A DNA stretch of 64,000 nucleotides, taken from the NCBI GenBank assembly GCA_003116975.1, contig BGKB01000171.1:81272-145271 (forward strand), in the 5' to 3' direction. The DNA comes from Aurantiochytrium sp. KH105 (taxonomy: Eukaryota; Sar; Bigyra; Thraustochytrida; Thraustochytriidae). The notes under the pieces are model-generated. The model was not told the origin of the DNA. It saw only the letters and a list, made by a program, of their open reading frames with translations, and ran no database searches. Of the stretch, positions 26,356 through 40,300 are shown piece by piece. A program made the translations under genes and the position numbers. The first letter of the stretch is position 1. The number at the start of each line of letters is the position of its first letter.

Positions 26356-28295
26356 ACTTCTGGCCGGGGCAAAAGGCGCGCACGGTGTCGACCTCGAATT
26401 GTCCCAACGCCACCGCCCGGACCGCCGCCGTCGATCCGGGGAACACCTCCCCGCCTCGCAGGCGCTCGAGCTCGAGCTCGCTCCCTCGCTCCCTCGGCCT
26501 CCCCGCCTCCGCGCGTCCCGCCCCCGCTGCCGCGCCTCGCTCTCTTGCCCGCGCCTGCGCGCACGCGCGTGCACTGCATCACCATCACCACCGCCAGACC
26601 ACCGCCCCCTCCCTGCTCACCGTGAGCTCCACCTCGCCTCGGCCTTCGCGCGCGTTTCACTGGCGCGTCTGACGACCTCGCGGCCTCCGCGCCTCCGCGC
26701 CTCCGCTCGCCGCGCCTGCGCTTCCCGCGCTCGCCCGGGCCTCGCCATGCTCCAGCGCCGACCTCCAGCGCCGTTCGCCATCGCCATTCTCCATCTCCAT
26801 CAGCGCCCTGCGCCAAGCGCAAGCGAGCGAGCGAGCAGGCGAGCCTCCAGGGGCGGGTGCTGGCCGCGCCGGCGCGCCATGATGCCAGCCAGCCAGCCAG
26901 CCTGCCGCAGCCAGCTGCGTGGGCGCCGGCTCGTCCGTCGCTCGGCAGGTCAGCCGGGAGGTCGGCGGCAGGAGTTTGCCGCCACCGCTCGAGCCGTCAT
27001 GCGGCCAGGCTTCGAGTCGCTGCCGCGAGTGCGGACCTCGGCCCGGACGCGCTCGTACAGCGTGATGTCGAGGCGTGGTGAACTTCCCCGTGAGATGGAT
27101 GCTGCAGCCCGTGGCGCATTGCCCATCATTACGAGAATCGCAAGAGTCACAAGCTCGAGCTCGAGCTCCCCGTCATGAATCACAGTCGCGCTCACAGGCG
27201 GCGCTCTAGTGCAGCAGCCACACCGCGCACCTGACCGCGACATTATAGTCCACACCGCATTACGTACTTACATTACTAATTAACCCCGCCCCGCATCGCA
27301 GGACCCGGTCCTCGGCAGAGGCAAGGCCGGCCACGTGGAAAACTTGGCAGGAATGGCCGGAAGTCGCGCGGCAGCCCTGTGACCGCCGCCTCCCGAGCTC
27401 GTGCGCTTCCTCCGCGGAGGCGCCAGGACCAGGCTCGGGAGGCCTGGACCAGGCTTCGAGCACGGCCTGCCTTCCTGCCTTCGCTCCTTCCTGCGCTCGC
27501 TGCGCGGCCGCGGCCTGCCGTAGCTTGCCGAGCCGAGCCGAGCCGAGCCAAGCCAAGCGCGGAAAGTCCGCGCGTCTTGTCATGCCAATGCGCGGCGCGG
27601 GACCCGTTCTACACAGCCGGACCATCGTCTTTCACAAGATACACAAAGCCGAAGCCTTGGCAAGAGAAAGAGCGCTGATAAGAATGTAAGATTTGATTTT
27701 CTTCCCCGCGGACCCATCCCTTTCCCCAATTCTAAAAATCATCGGCCGCGTGCCCCTCCATCGCGCACCGCGACCAGCCAGCCAGCCAGCCATCCAGCCA
27801 TCTGCGCCTGCACCTGCTGCGACGTCGTGGCTCCGCGAGCCCGAGTCCAAGGTCCCTCCCTCCCTTTTTCCACGCGTCGCAAGATCGCTCCGCTCGCCCC
27901 GCGTGCCCCTTCTCCTCGCTCGCTCGCTCGCTCGCTCGCCAGTCACGGGCGTTCTCGGGCGCCGCGTCTGTCCTGGCAGCGCCGCCGCCGCCGCGTGCCC
28001 GCCCGCCCGCCCGCCTCGCCCGCGCGGCGCCTTGCGCACGGACCTGGCCTGCCTCGCTCGCGGGAGCCCCGCCCTCGCGCCGGGACGAGCGTCGTGGCGC
28101 CCCAAGTACCAGGCCAGGCCTCCGGGTCGGCTGCCCCTCCTCGCGCCAGCCGCCGCCGCGCTTCCAGCAGCCTGGCCCCGCCTCCCGAGCCGCCGCCCGC
28201 CTCCCCGCGGGGCCTGCGAGGCCGCGCGGGCGGTCGCGAGGCCTCGCTCGCGTCGCGGCGCGTGCCGTGTCTTGCCACGCCGCGGCGTGCCGGGC

Positions 28296-28330
28296 ATGCC
28301 ATGCCATGCCATGCCATGCCATGCCATGCC
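28296..28330. repeat. (ATGCC)7 microsatellite
   Basis: Seven perfect pentamers in GC-rich DNA. Confidence 0.95.
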
Positions 28331-29033
28331 GTGCCGCCGTGCGCCAGGCCGAGCCTTGGAGCCGCGGCCGCGACCCCCGGCCGGACCGCCTGGCGCGCCG
28401 GCGACCGTGACTGTCCGCGGCCGCGGCGGGCTCTCTCGTACCTGCGGCCGGGCCAGCCGCCGCCATCGACCGCGGGCGGCGCCAGGCCGCCGAGGCGGGT
28501 CGAGGGAAAAGCAGCCGCAGCCGCGATAGAAACAATGTGGGAAGAAAGGTGGTGAGCCCTGAGGGATGGCGGATCGGGCGAGGCGAGGGCTCCGGGCCCG
28601 GTCGGCGAAAAGTCTCCGGGCAGATGCATTCGCCGCCGCGCAAAGGTGGTGGCGAGCGAGAAACTGTACTGCGCGGCGAGGCAGTACTGCACGGCTTTGC
28701 ACTGACCGCACACAGACGATTACGCATCCGTTTCGGCTGGTTGGAGTTGCAGCCTGGCGTGCTCGCTCTGCTCGGCTCTTCTTTTTTTCTATCTTTCGCA
28801 TTGCCTTCGCATTGCTTTATGTGAAAAGCGAAAGTACGAGCTCTTCCGCAAACCTGACGCACCCAGTCCACTGGCAGAGCGAGGCTGCCTCAATCGTCGC
28901 TGCCGCTCGCCATCGCTCGATCGATCACGGCCGCGGCCATCCCTGTTCAGCCTGCAGTGCAGGAAAGCATCATGTCCAAGACAAGCAGCAAGAAGTAAAG
29001 CCCGTGCTGCGTGCTGCTCTTCCTGGCCGCAGC

Positions 29034-29059
29034 AGCTAGCTAGCTAGCTAGCGCTAGCT
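29034..29059. repeat. (AGCT)n self-complementary microsatellite
   Basis: Four to five AGCT units followed by GCGCTAGCT. Confidence 0.9.
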
Positions 29060-29275
29060 GCAGCGATCCACGGCCAGTCGCGCCCGCGTCTCGAACTTGC
29101 GTACGTACCAGGGGGCGGTACCGCGCGTGCCGCTGCGGCGGGGCCGAAGTGCGGCCTGCGCTGCGACGCCAGGCGGCGGCGTCGGCGGGGCGCGGTAGAT
29201 AGCTTGGCGGGGCTCGGGCTTGGGGGCCTAGCTGGCAGCGGAGCAGCGGCGAAGCAAGCAGGCGAGGAAGAAGAA

Positions 29276-29325
29276 CTTGAGCCAGAACTTGAGCTTGAGC
29301 TTGAGCTTGAGCTTGAACTTGGACG
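29276..29325. repeat. (CTTGAG)n hexamer repeat
   Basis: About six AACTTGAGCTTGAG-type units, 150 bp before the long CTTG tract and possibly derived from the same motif. Confidence 0.8.
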
Positions 29326-29469
29326 AACTTGATGTGAGTTCGCGGCCGGGGTGCGAGTCCTGGCCCGCGCGGAAGGCTGCAGCCGGCACGGCGGCGGCCG
29401 CGTCAGTCAGCCAGGCAGGCAGCCGGCCAGCCATGCGTGCAGCCAGCTGGAACGAACTGCGGAGTGCTC

Positions 29470-29663
<194 letters not shown>

Positions 29664-30084
29664 ATGGACAAGGGGGGAAGGGAAGGAGAAAAAGAAGAAG
29701 GAGAAGAAGACTGGCAACATAAGTAAGTATGCTACTTATCTCCCAGGACCGCCCGCCGGGTCCAAATGTCGGCCCCACAAGAGGCCCCAAAGTTCCTCCA
29801 CACCTAAACCCACAGAATCAAGGAAACTGCTCCGGCGCGGCCCGCTGTGGGGGGACGGGCGCGTAGGGCCGCCGGACCAAATCTGCGCGAGGAGGAAGGC
29901 AGACTCGCGAGGCGATCAAGAGCGCGACACGGCGCCACTCGCGGTCAGCAGCGGCGGCGGGCGCGGGAGGGCACGACGTCGCATGGCGCGACGCGGCGTC
30001 GCGATCATCACCGACGGGCGTCTCGGGTCTCTCGGTCGGTTGGCTAGTCAGCTGATTGCAGGACCAGCTGCAGCACGCGTGCGG

Positions 30085-30122
30085 ACATGCATGCATGCAT
30101 GCATGCATGCGTGCATGCATGT
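30085..30122. repeat. (ATGC)n self-complementary microsatellite
   Basis: About nine ATGC units with one GTGC interruption, flanked by ACATGC and GCATGT, so the whole tract is nearly palindromic. Confidence 0.95.
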
Positions 30123-31153
30123 ATCGTGCATGCTTGCGTGAACTTGACTGTGAATGCGAATGCATGATGCGGATGCGGATGCGGACGCAGAAGCAGGAGC
30201 AACGATAAAGAGCTTGTCATGCGTGGACCAGACAGCGAGACCCACGAGATGGCACGGAGCTCGTGGATATCGCTGCGGAGGAACTGCCTTGCCTGAATCC
30301 GTTGGCGCCGCCGCTCTGAGCTCAGACTGCACCAGATTGGCAACGAACTTGAAGACCGCGAGGAAACTGCTCCCTGCGCCACAGTGCAGAACGCCGCAGA
30401 TGCACGGAACGGCGCGCTCGCTCGCTCACTCGAGGCAGCTTCGCTGAGCCTGCTGAGCGCGCCGCGCCGGAGAACCGTTGCGGGCCATTCACACTGCACT
30501 GGCAGGGCGAGGCGACCAAAGCTGGCATGTACGAAACACCAAGTTCGACGCTCAGCTGCCGTGTAGGCCTGCGTCTCTGTGCGGCGCAAGTATTTTCCAG
30601 CACCGCGGATGCAAGCCCGGCCGTCAAAAACATCCAAATTTGTCGCCACAACGAACAATTGTGCCCAGGCTTACTTGGAGTGTTCGTTGGGTTGATGCAA
30701 AATGCACTGCGTTCCGCGTCCAATGACTTGGCCAGACACTGGGAATCCACGCTGTGTCCACGCAAGAGATTGGACAATGCCACGAGAACGGCGGCAGTAA
30801 CGTATGGGTTGGTTTATCCTGGAGCTTCTTTTGTTTTTGGCGACCATTCCTTCGACAAGAGACAGCAATCAAGCAAGTCGAATGAAGAGGGTGGAAGCCG
30901 AGGGGAACAGGGAAGGAAGAATTTGGTGACGCGGCCGCCCATGAGCGTTTCTCTGGCCATCCTCCTCGGCGGCCGAACCGCTATGCTTCGCAATGCAAAT
31001 CGCGACCGGCAAGTTGAAATGGCGTTGAAGGCACAAAGGAGTCGTCTGCTTTCTACCTTCCCCGAACACTGCGTCGCCCACTTGCCATGGCAACACGTTA
31101 CATACACATAGGATGGGTATACAAGTCGTTCATCCAAAAGGTATTTTGATAAT

Positions 31154-31155
31154 TT

Positions 31156-31211
<56 letters not shown>
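31154..31211. repeat. (CTTT)n microsatellite
   Basis: About 14 CTTT units, 95 bp beyond the 3' end of the E2 giant. A CCCCCCCCCGCCCCCGC tract follows at about 31242. Confidence 0.95.
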
Positions 31212-31306
31212 GGCTCCAAATGGGAGAATTTGCATGCCTACCCCCCCCCGCCCCCGCTTTCACCCTTACTCCATCCCCTTAAAGAGTAGACTGTGAGCGA
31301 CGCGGA

Positions 31307-34300
31307 CTAGGCCTTCTTGGAGCTAGCAAGGCTATCTAACACGAACTTCAGCTCCTTCTGCAGGGCCCTGAGATTGGTTAGATGGGCTGATGGACCAAAC
31401 TCCTCGGCCTCAGCAACCCAGCCTTGTACAGTTGTCTGTATATGATTGCGCTTGAGCCGAAAATGCTCGCGTACAAGATCCTCAAAGAATCGCGGAGGAT
31501 CCAGAATCTGCGCAATGATGGCATGTCGTATAGTGCTCTCGCGAAGCTTCTCATACCCGCCATTTGTGTGAAGGCGTCGCGCGCGGCGTCCTCTGGCAGT
31601 GCCCCACTCTACCTCAGCCCCTGGCTCATTAAAGTAAGGGTATTCGGCTCCAAGAATCGCACTTTGGATCGACACGAGCACTTGGATCAAGGTCGATTTC
31701 TTCGTCCACATCTCATTTGTCGTCGCGCCACCTCGCCACGTCCCGAGTAGAGAAAGGCAGACCTTGCCATTAGCATACAAATTAGGGTTGAAGCGCACCA
31801 ACCCATTCCCCGTTGTCATGCTCTGCACCTTTGGTGGCTTGCTCGGATAATCTGGCGGAACATATATGTCGAACAAAAAGCAACCAGAATCGTAAGGCGT
31901 CCCTCCCGGAGCAAGAATGATCGCTTGCATAAAAAATGGCTGCTGTTCATCGATTCGAACCGCAATTGACGAACCCCAGTGCACAGGCAATGACTTACGC
32001 AGAGATCGCACCTCTCTATTTAAGCGCATGGCCCGCATCCGTGCCGTCCTGCCTCCACTTTCAGAGCCTTTCTTATCAGCAAAGTAATGTGCGGCCCGTA
32101 AACTGTGAACTGTTGACACAGATGCTTTTACGGTTTTGCTCTTGCTCGTACCTTCTGAGCCAATAATTTGACTTTCCTTGAGGGCGTCGCTTCCTTCTTC
32201 ACCGCTCGCTTGCGCCTTGGACATCAGTGCAAATGAACCTGCTTTACTCTCATGAGTATGGGACGTTGACGATAAAGTTGCCCCCGTGCAACCTTCTTCA
32301 CTTGGCGTCGCGACGCTTTCCTCACCTTGAGTGACGGCCTGACCAGTAGCGTCCGACGAAAGACTATTTTCTTCCTCGCTGATTTTTGATTTGACACTTG
32401 CAGTTGCACCGCTTGCTTTTGCTGGAGCATCTTCAGCAGACGGAGCAGCATTTGCAAGAGACTCTGAAAATGATTCGGTCTTTGTACCTTGGCTTTGAAC
32501 CTCCTTGCTGCCTTCGCTAGTAGAATCGCGGCTATAATGCGCAGACCCAAATATCAGAGCTCCAAGCGTCTTCTCATACTCACTCGCCAGAGTCAATGTT
32601 GACGGCTTCGAAACTTCATCTGGCCGATAATTGCCAGCATCCTTGTTTGATGAGCAAGTCTCCGCAGAGCAAGCTTCCGCGGCAGCACATGCCGTAAGAG
32701 CCATGCGGCTTTCCTTCAGCACCTTAACTAAAGATTCCAACAGCGCAATATCTGGTACCTCACATCCGGTCGATTCGGCTGCAAGAGAGAGAAGCCCCCC
32801 ATCTTCGTCACACTCCGTGCATATGGCGTCTTCGAGCTCTTCAAGCAGATCATCGGCCAGAGACTGCACGAGCTTTGCCACGGACCATCGGCCCTTGACC
32901 TCAAAGTGCCGCAAGGACTCAAATTCGGCTCGTGTCAAGATGTTCTTGCAAATGCGCAACAAAATCAACACGAGCTCAGCGTTGTCCATGAGGGACTTGA
33001 GCGTGTTTCCGAACAAATTCTCATGCGCAACCAATGGAAAGAATGAATTGCGGACTTCCGCGGCGAAGAGAACGCCGTCATGACCGTGGGCGCTCTCCAT
33101 CAACTCTTGGACTATGCAAAGTACTTGCGCTTGAGCAGCTCGGCGATTCTGCAGGGCCTCTTCGTGCGCGTGACTGTCGAGATCTGTATCACGGTTAAAT
33201 CCACTGCCATAGCCAGGTTTCCAGAGCGAGACCTTTTCACCTGCAGTCGAGCTGCTCCTACAGCTCCTGCTCCTCGTGCTTCTTTTGACCTCGGTAGTGT
33301 CAATGACCTTCTCTGTGCGTAATGTTGCAGACCCATCGCGTTCATCTGAACCCTCACCAGCGGGCAAGAGATCGCGGATCATGTCCAACGGGGCCTCGTA
33401 GTCAAAGATGCCATTCCCATAGTTCAAAATGAGACTCCCATTCTGGCACGGACGACACACAATCGCGAGACGCCAGCTGTCTGATTGTGGATTTAAGCTT
33501 TTAGATTCCACGAGATCGCCAAAGAAAAAGTTCGTCGGCTTCGCCAAGGTTGCTGCTGCACCTTCACTGCCAGCATTGCCCAAAGTCGCTTCTGAATTTT
33601 GGCCGCTTCCTGCTACAGTAGTAGCGAAAATGCCTCGAATAGCAAGATAACGACGATCATACTGTGCTTGGCGCGCTTCAAGGGCGCTTGGGAAACCCGC
33701 GGGTTCGCCGCTCAGGTCTCCGTTGCGAAGCAACACAAGGTCCACCATGCCGTGCTCAATGAGGTCCGCAATGTCGAACTTGGTGAGTTGAAGCAGGATC
33801 TCAACAAAGAATTTGCAGGGATCTTGGCGACAGAGGGCAACGGCCCAAAAACCTGGGTCGCTCTTCGCAAATCGACTCCACAACAACGAGGAGAAGATCT
33901 CGAGCACGGTTTCATGGCCCATAAGCTCCGGGAAAATAGCTTTCGAGGCAACGCGAAAGAACATCAACCACCGCATCCAGTCATCTCCGTCACGAAAGAG
34001 ATGACCTCTTTCGTAAAATGGATCACGAGTCTCAAGAGGGGTACCCTCCATACATACCCTTCGCCTCTTCCTCGGTTTGCTAAAGGTTCCGTTCGCGTCT
34101 GAGCTAGAACCCGAAATGAAGAAGCCATTAATAGTAGAGACAGCATCGTTTTCAGAAAAGGAATCGGAGGTGTCTTGGGGTTTAAGACGCCTCAGTGCAT
34201 GTTCCCATAGGCTGGAACTGAAATCGCTCAAGAGCTTGTTCTCGAGAGCGCGGACCAGGAGGCCCAACAGCGCAGAGTCACGGCTAAGAACATACTTGAA

Positions 34301-37300
34301 GGTGCCTGCGACGGATGAAAGTGTCGAGCAAAGAAGAGCGACATCTTCTTTGACAACATCATTCGCAGCTGGCTGCCAAGAAACGCTAATGTCCTGCATT
34401 GATCCGCAGTTCGCGCTAGCTGTCGCAGTCAACGCATAGGAACTATCATGCAGACATTTGCACAGGGAGGTTTCAATGTTGCAATCGCAGTAAAAACCGA
34501 ATTGAGAAGTTATCTCCTCCAAAGTGTGACCTTCATGACAAACTGCCGCGCAGGCCACGCAGCAGCCCAAACCATCGGACAGCTTGCAGGTCAGGCAGGC
34601 GTACCGGGTCTGCGTTATATATCTCTTTCCAGTATGAGCAATAGAGCACGGCTGAAAGCGCAGCTCCCTGCGAGAAAAGTCAGGTTTCTCGGTCTCGCTC
34701 GTGGCTGAGAACTTCTTCAGTCTTGCGAGCATGATTTGCCAGCGGGAAATTTGCGTCATCGGCGCAGTCAGACTTGCACAGTCACCAAGAGCCAAAGCAA
34801 GGCTTGCGCGGACAAGCGTCGGTCCCGCATTGTTTCGCAATGAGATGACGGGAAAAGGACGCAGCGCCCAGGCATAGTCGTTAGCATCCCCACTCCACGG
34901 AGAATGACTCCGCCAAATGTTGTCATGGGGCGAGACGGGGAAGTTGAGCGTCTGACGCCCGTTTTGCATCGTGTGGCCCAACTGAAGGCTCTCAACAAAT
35001 GTCCGAGGAGGCTCACTGACGAGCGAGCGAGCTCCATCCTTTAACTCCTGTATCTTCTTTCGGACGGCACCCACTCGATAATTCGCCAAGGCCGTCCTTT
35101 CTTTATCATTTTGTCGGTCGCACATCCACCCATTTTCAGAATCATCGCGTGACGTCTGCTGCGCTGCAGGACAACCTTCTTCTTCTTCTCCTTCGTCGTC
35201 GTCGCCGCCGACGTCGCCGTTGTCGTGCGTCTTGCTCGCGAGTTCCAGCGCCTCCAGTCGGCTTACGTGCCACTCCCAGAGCATGAGGATTCTTAACGGC
35301 AAGCGTTCAACTGCTTGATACTTGATCATTCGCTGCCCTGGATGAAAGCCTTGAAGCTCGCCTCGAAGGCCCTTCTTGCTCCGTAGGGGTTCCAGGCCGA
35401 CCGTCGCAATGTACTTACGGTCACACGGAATGTTTTCAAAGACGTGTGCATTTCCCCAGTCGCCGTCAGCCGCGATCAAAAGACACCCCTTTGCAAGGTC
35501 CAGACGAAAGGAGACTCTCTTTTCGAAGGAGAATCTTTCTTTGGTGATATCAGCGCCGTGCCAGAGATACGTCCCACGGACCCCCCACCAAAAAATACTC
35601 GTGCCGGTCCACGCGATCGGTTCCTCCATATCAGCGATTCCAACACACACCTCTCTTTTATCGTCCTCATCAATTTCAGGCGCCACATCGAATTCGTATA
35701 CGTTATTTCCTTGCATTGGCTCAACCTCTGAACTTGTGTTCCACTTGCCGTGCAGATTGCGGGGGACAAGCTCCCCGCACGGGCCTTCTTCCGAGATAGG
35801 CGAAGCAGACTCTCGTCGCGTCCAGCAAAACGTTTGCAATATTCGCGACGGTGGCTCTGCGAGATCTTTCGCCGTTGCCCATCGGCTGTCCTTCAGCCTT
35901 GCGACTTGGATAAGTTCCGTGGATCCAACTGCGTGTCCAGGCCATGCGCAGATCGGTGCGTGTTTCGTCCACTGCACAGTCTTTAGCAGCAAGGAAATCA
36001 CGCGCGCACGCGTGTCATCATCCTTCTCTGCAAGCGAATCATCCCCTTGACAGTGTGTAGTCTCACAGTTTTCGAGTTTCTGCTTCATCCATGAAGAAAA
36101 TGTGCTCAAGAAGGGGTTAGACTCCGGATCTCTCCGCAAAACGGAACCCAAAGTGCGGGCCGTCAGCTCGGTTGCGTCTTCATCGAGTTTCCCCAAAGAA
36201 GCAATTTCTGCCAAGTCAACGACTCTCTCGCCAATCCATGTGCGCACTGCAAGTGGGCCGTTTTCGCTCAGCAAAGAAAGTATTTGTAGTCCACGTCTCC
36301 TGTCTGATGCGCCTGTGGTGACAGCGTCAAATGCATTGTGAGCAAACTCCAAGCATTGCGGCTCGCTCACCCGGCCAGCCGCACAATGCAAAACAACGCA
36401 GAGCTCCAGGCTCGGTCGTGTCGATGGGGCGACAATCGCGTTTTGCGTCTCATTTGCGAGATGCTGCGCATGAACAGAGGGCCACATCGTCCCCTTTGAC
36501 ATAAAGTCGCCAGTGTCAGCGCGCGAAAGAGCCAAGATTTTCTCGCCGACCGCGCCAACGATTTGAGGAAAGGCCCCTGCAAGCTGTGTCAGTGTCTGCA
36601 CAATCGCGATGCCAATGCGCCGTGCAAAGGACGATAGTATCAAGGAGCCATAGACGCGACTCTCGTCAAAACACCCACCTGGCAACGGATTGTTTGACAT
36701 CAGATCCTGACTGGCAACAAAGTCAGGATGCAACCAAATTCGCTGAAGATTCTCAGCGAGACAGAAAGCAAGCCGAATGGCCCGATTCTCTTCACAAACG
36801 CTAGATGGACGTGACTCTCGCTTCGTGCAAAGGAAGAGTGATTCCGCGGCAACCTCCAGAATCTCGACTCCCGCGAGAGCACTTCTCGTGCCTGTCTCCT
36901 CGCCAAAGAGACAGATGTCTTCGAGTGCAAGATCCACAACGTCAAAGACTTGACCCATTGTTGCAGACCGTAAAAGAGCCCGCAATCCCCAGGCGCAAGC
37001 AGACATACGTCTCGCACCTTCTGATACGTTTGGGAGCGCATTCAACCTTTGCGGAAGAGCATCCCGTACTCTGACCGGGAGCTCTACGTCGGAGGATATT
37101 CTGCCGTCCAAGAGCCCAAGCTGCAGAACGATTTGCGAAATCAGCTCACGGACATGCTCCACATTGCCTCGTACCTCTGCCGCTGGGAATTTGACCAAGC
37201 CTGCGAGTTTTGCAAAGGAGCTCGGCAGACTGAGAATGCAAGTCCATCGTAATAAATCCTGACGAATCTGTGCCCCTTGCAAAGGCGAGAGAAAGGAAGA

Positions 37301-40300
37301 GCTGCAGGCATTCACCTCGATCAAAGCCTCCGCGACGAGTCTCGCCTCTGAGCTGGATAGTCTAACCCTTTTGCTCGTTTGGCTGGAGCCCTCGGCGAGA
37401 ACTTCACTGTGACGCTTTCCAACGAAGCGCAGCATTTTGATGAGGTAATTGCGAAGTTCATTCGGACAAGAAGGCGTGTTCACGCCATTCGGTTCTGGCC
37501 ACACAAGACGCACGTATCGACCGACTGCGGGCGACTGTTTAGAGAATCGAAACCGAAATGAGCGCGCACCACAGATCGGAGTCGCGCGCTGTGCTGCCAC
37601 TTCCTGTGAAGGAGTTTCTGTGGCGCCAACGTACACCCGAACTTCTGATGGCGGAGAAATCGTAGATGAGTCGATAAAGTCGAGTTGGATCTCCGAAAGA
37701 TGACACGTCGTTCCTAGGTCAACAACGAATTGAAAGTTTCTGAACCCAGTCAAACCTTCCGGAAAGTGAACCTTTACGCCCCGTTCCAATTTGTCCTCCT
37801 TTGGGTCAGTCTGTAGGTGTCTGTTCATGGAAGTGACAAAATTCCGATAGTCGGACCACGACAGAGTTTGAGGCCTTGTATAGGGCGCTACCAGAGTCCC
37901 TTTGAGCCAGGCTGGGGCGATTGGATCAGGAACAGAGTGACATTTCCAAATGTCTTGCGCTTCGAGTCCGGACACACGCAAACCCAGGCGAGTTTGGAGA
38001 GTCTCTGCCACGAATTCCTCCACCTCTTTGTGGGCAGTAGTGGTTCGCTCAGTTCCAGTTTGCGCGCAGGATGCCGCATCTGTTGCTGCTGGCGAGACTG
38101 ATCTTTTCACTGACATATGGCCGGAGGCAACGAGATGCGAAAGAATGTTCACGGCGCGCGAGCAAGAAAGGTGCGCGCATGCCTCAGGAAAGCTTTTGAC
38201 AATGTACAAGAGGGCGTCGGCCACATATTCCTTCTGGTATACGCCTTGCGTCGAAAGTGCCTCCACGCACGTCTGCGCTACTGTGGCTGGATCACACTCC
38301 CCAAGACGCATGAGGAAGGCTCGGAGGCTGGCACTCGAGGCGTGTCTGGCATTCGCTACGAGTACTGCCTCGTGTTTTCGCGTTTCATCCCCGACCATGC
38401 ACTCATCGATATTTAAAGAAGCTGCCAGCTCATTGAAATATAACCACTCTTGATCCTTTTTGGCGGGATTGTCCAAGCTCAGACACTCACACAGAATACG
38501 CACGACATTGTCAGTACGAATCAAGTCTCGCACATCGCGCATCTGGCTGATTGTGGAAAGGATAGAAACAAGATCCTCCTCAACGACAGCCGGAACATTG
38601 TGCTCGGCGAGACGATTCTCTGTCCGTCTGCAATCACTACTTGATTCATCCTCAAAGAGGCTGAAAGTCGACTCGTGCCCAAATTCGGAGCTTGCCTCGG
38701 TATCTTTGCTTTTCTTGCCAGAACTAGCAGCAAGCCCTGGAATAATGTTTGAACCCCCGGGGGGAGTCAAAAAGCTCGGTGACACAGCCGCTCCTTCCCC
38801 AAAGGCTTCTTTACCCCCAGAGATTTGAGATTGTGGCGTCGCCAAGACATCGGGAAGGTTCGCTGCTTTTGGACCCTTTGAGCTGCTAGCAACGGAGTCT
38901 TTCATAGCCTTGGTATCGACCAAAATGCGAGCCTTCGCCTGTCGCAAGTCATTACACCCCCGGGTCTTCTTCGCGGCCAGCATTGCTGCCTCAGCTTTGC
39001 GTTCAGCTTCGCGGCGGGCGTCTTTCCGTGTTGAGAGGATACGCCAGAGACTATGATTGAAAAAGGATACGAGTCCCAACCGCAAAGGGGAGCTCACCTC
39101 CATTTTTGCGAAAGAGATCCGCTGAAAGTGGATCTGCAGTTGCGTCACAAAGAAGAACAGAAGCTCTGGTGGTGCCCGCTCCCCAGCTTGGAGAACGTCC
39201 AGCAGGATGTCATCACAATGAGCAGACATTGACAACAAGTCTTGATCCTGAGCTGCATCTCGAGCGTTATCAGCGGTCTCGCCTCTTTTGGTCTCAACTG
39301 TTACAGTCTCACCATGTTTTTCAGCTTGGACCACATCAGCAGAGGATTCATGCTTGCAAGGATCATTGCCGTCAGCGGCAAAAGGAGGATTTCCAGAGGC
39401 GCCCACCTTGCCACTCAGTTCAAGCCAGTACTCGCGCAGCCTGAAGGCTAATTTAAGCGTGTCTTCTACGGTATCCGACACCAAAAGGTGCTGGCGAATC
39501 GCCAGTCGAAGATCCAATGAAAAAATTTCCGCCACTGCTGAGGTCTTCAGTCGACGAAGAATAGAGAGGGTCAAGGTCCAGCACACGGCATCATCGACGG
39601 ATGTAGAGGCATAGCGAACGATCGCGCGAAGCGTTTCGGCGGAAATGGGAAATCTAGCGTGTCTGGGAGAAGCGATTGCTTCTATAACGCGACGCGAGAC
39701 TGGGGCCTGGTATGCCATTTTGGTCAGAGTCTCTGGCACATAGCCGTCTTCAGCAACCATCATGTTGAGAAGAGACTCCGAGACGTCTTCATCGGCAATC
39801 AGTGAGCAATATGGCAAGCCGCTGAGTGCAGTTCCAAACAGCATGTCACTTAAAATGAAGAAGTCGTTCTGCTCGAATGTGGCACGGAACGGGAATTCGG
39901 CTTTCCCGAATAAGATAATCGTTTTCAGCAGACGAGTTATCTCTTCTCTGCACGACCAAAGCGAGCTGTCCCAAGAGGGGGCCTGTGACGAGTGAATTCT
40001 GGCAAATAAGCGTAGCGTTATCTGGGTGATCTTGCGGAAATTGCTGTGGTGTACCCCCTCAGACTTTGTGGGCGATTTGACACGGGTGACTCTACTTCGC
40101 AGAAACAAGCCAATGTTACTTTCAAGAATGTCTCGCAGGACCGAAGTTACTGCATGTAATGGTAGAGCGCGCTTGAGAAAGAGCTCCACTGCAAGCAGGA
40201 CGCTGATGAGAGCAGCAAATTTCGTTTCTGTCCACCCGTCACCGGGGATGACGTTGAAGAGGGCCGATGCACTGCTGAACTTGATCCAATTTCCATCGCC

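Noticed and set aside
25925-27178. Plus-strand frame of 417 codons
   Set aside because: It runs through four different microsatellites; the encoded peptide is low complexity.
27632-28801. Long Arg/Pro/Ala-rich frames on both strands
   Set aside because: They are open in several frames at once because the DNA is GC-rich, follow the ATGCC repeat, and show no domain or conserved pattern.
31940-31965. GATTCGAACC resembling a tRNA B box
   Set aside because: It lies inside the UBC coding sequence of the E2 giant, with no A box or cloverleaf around it.
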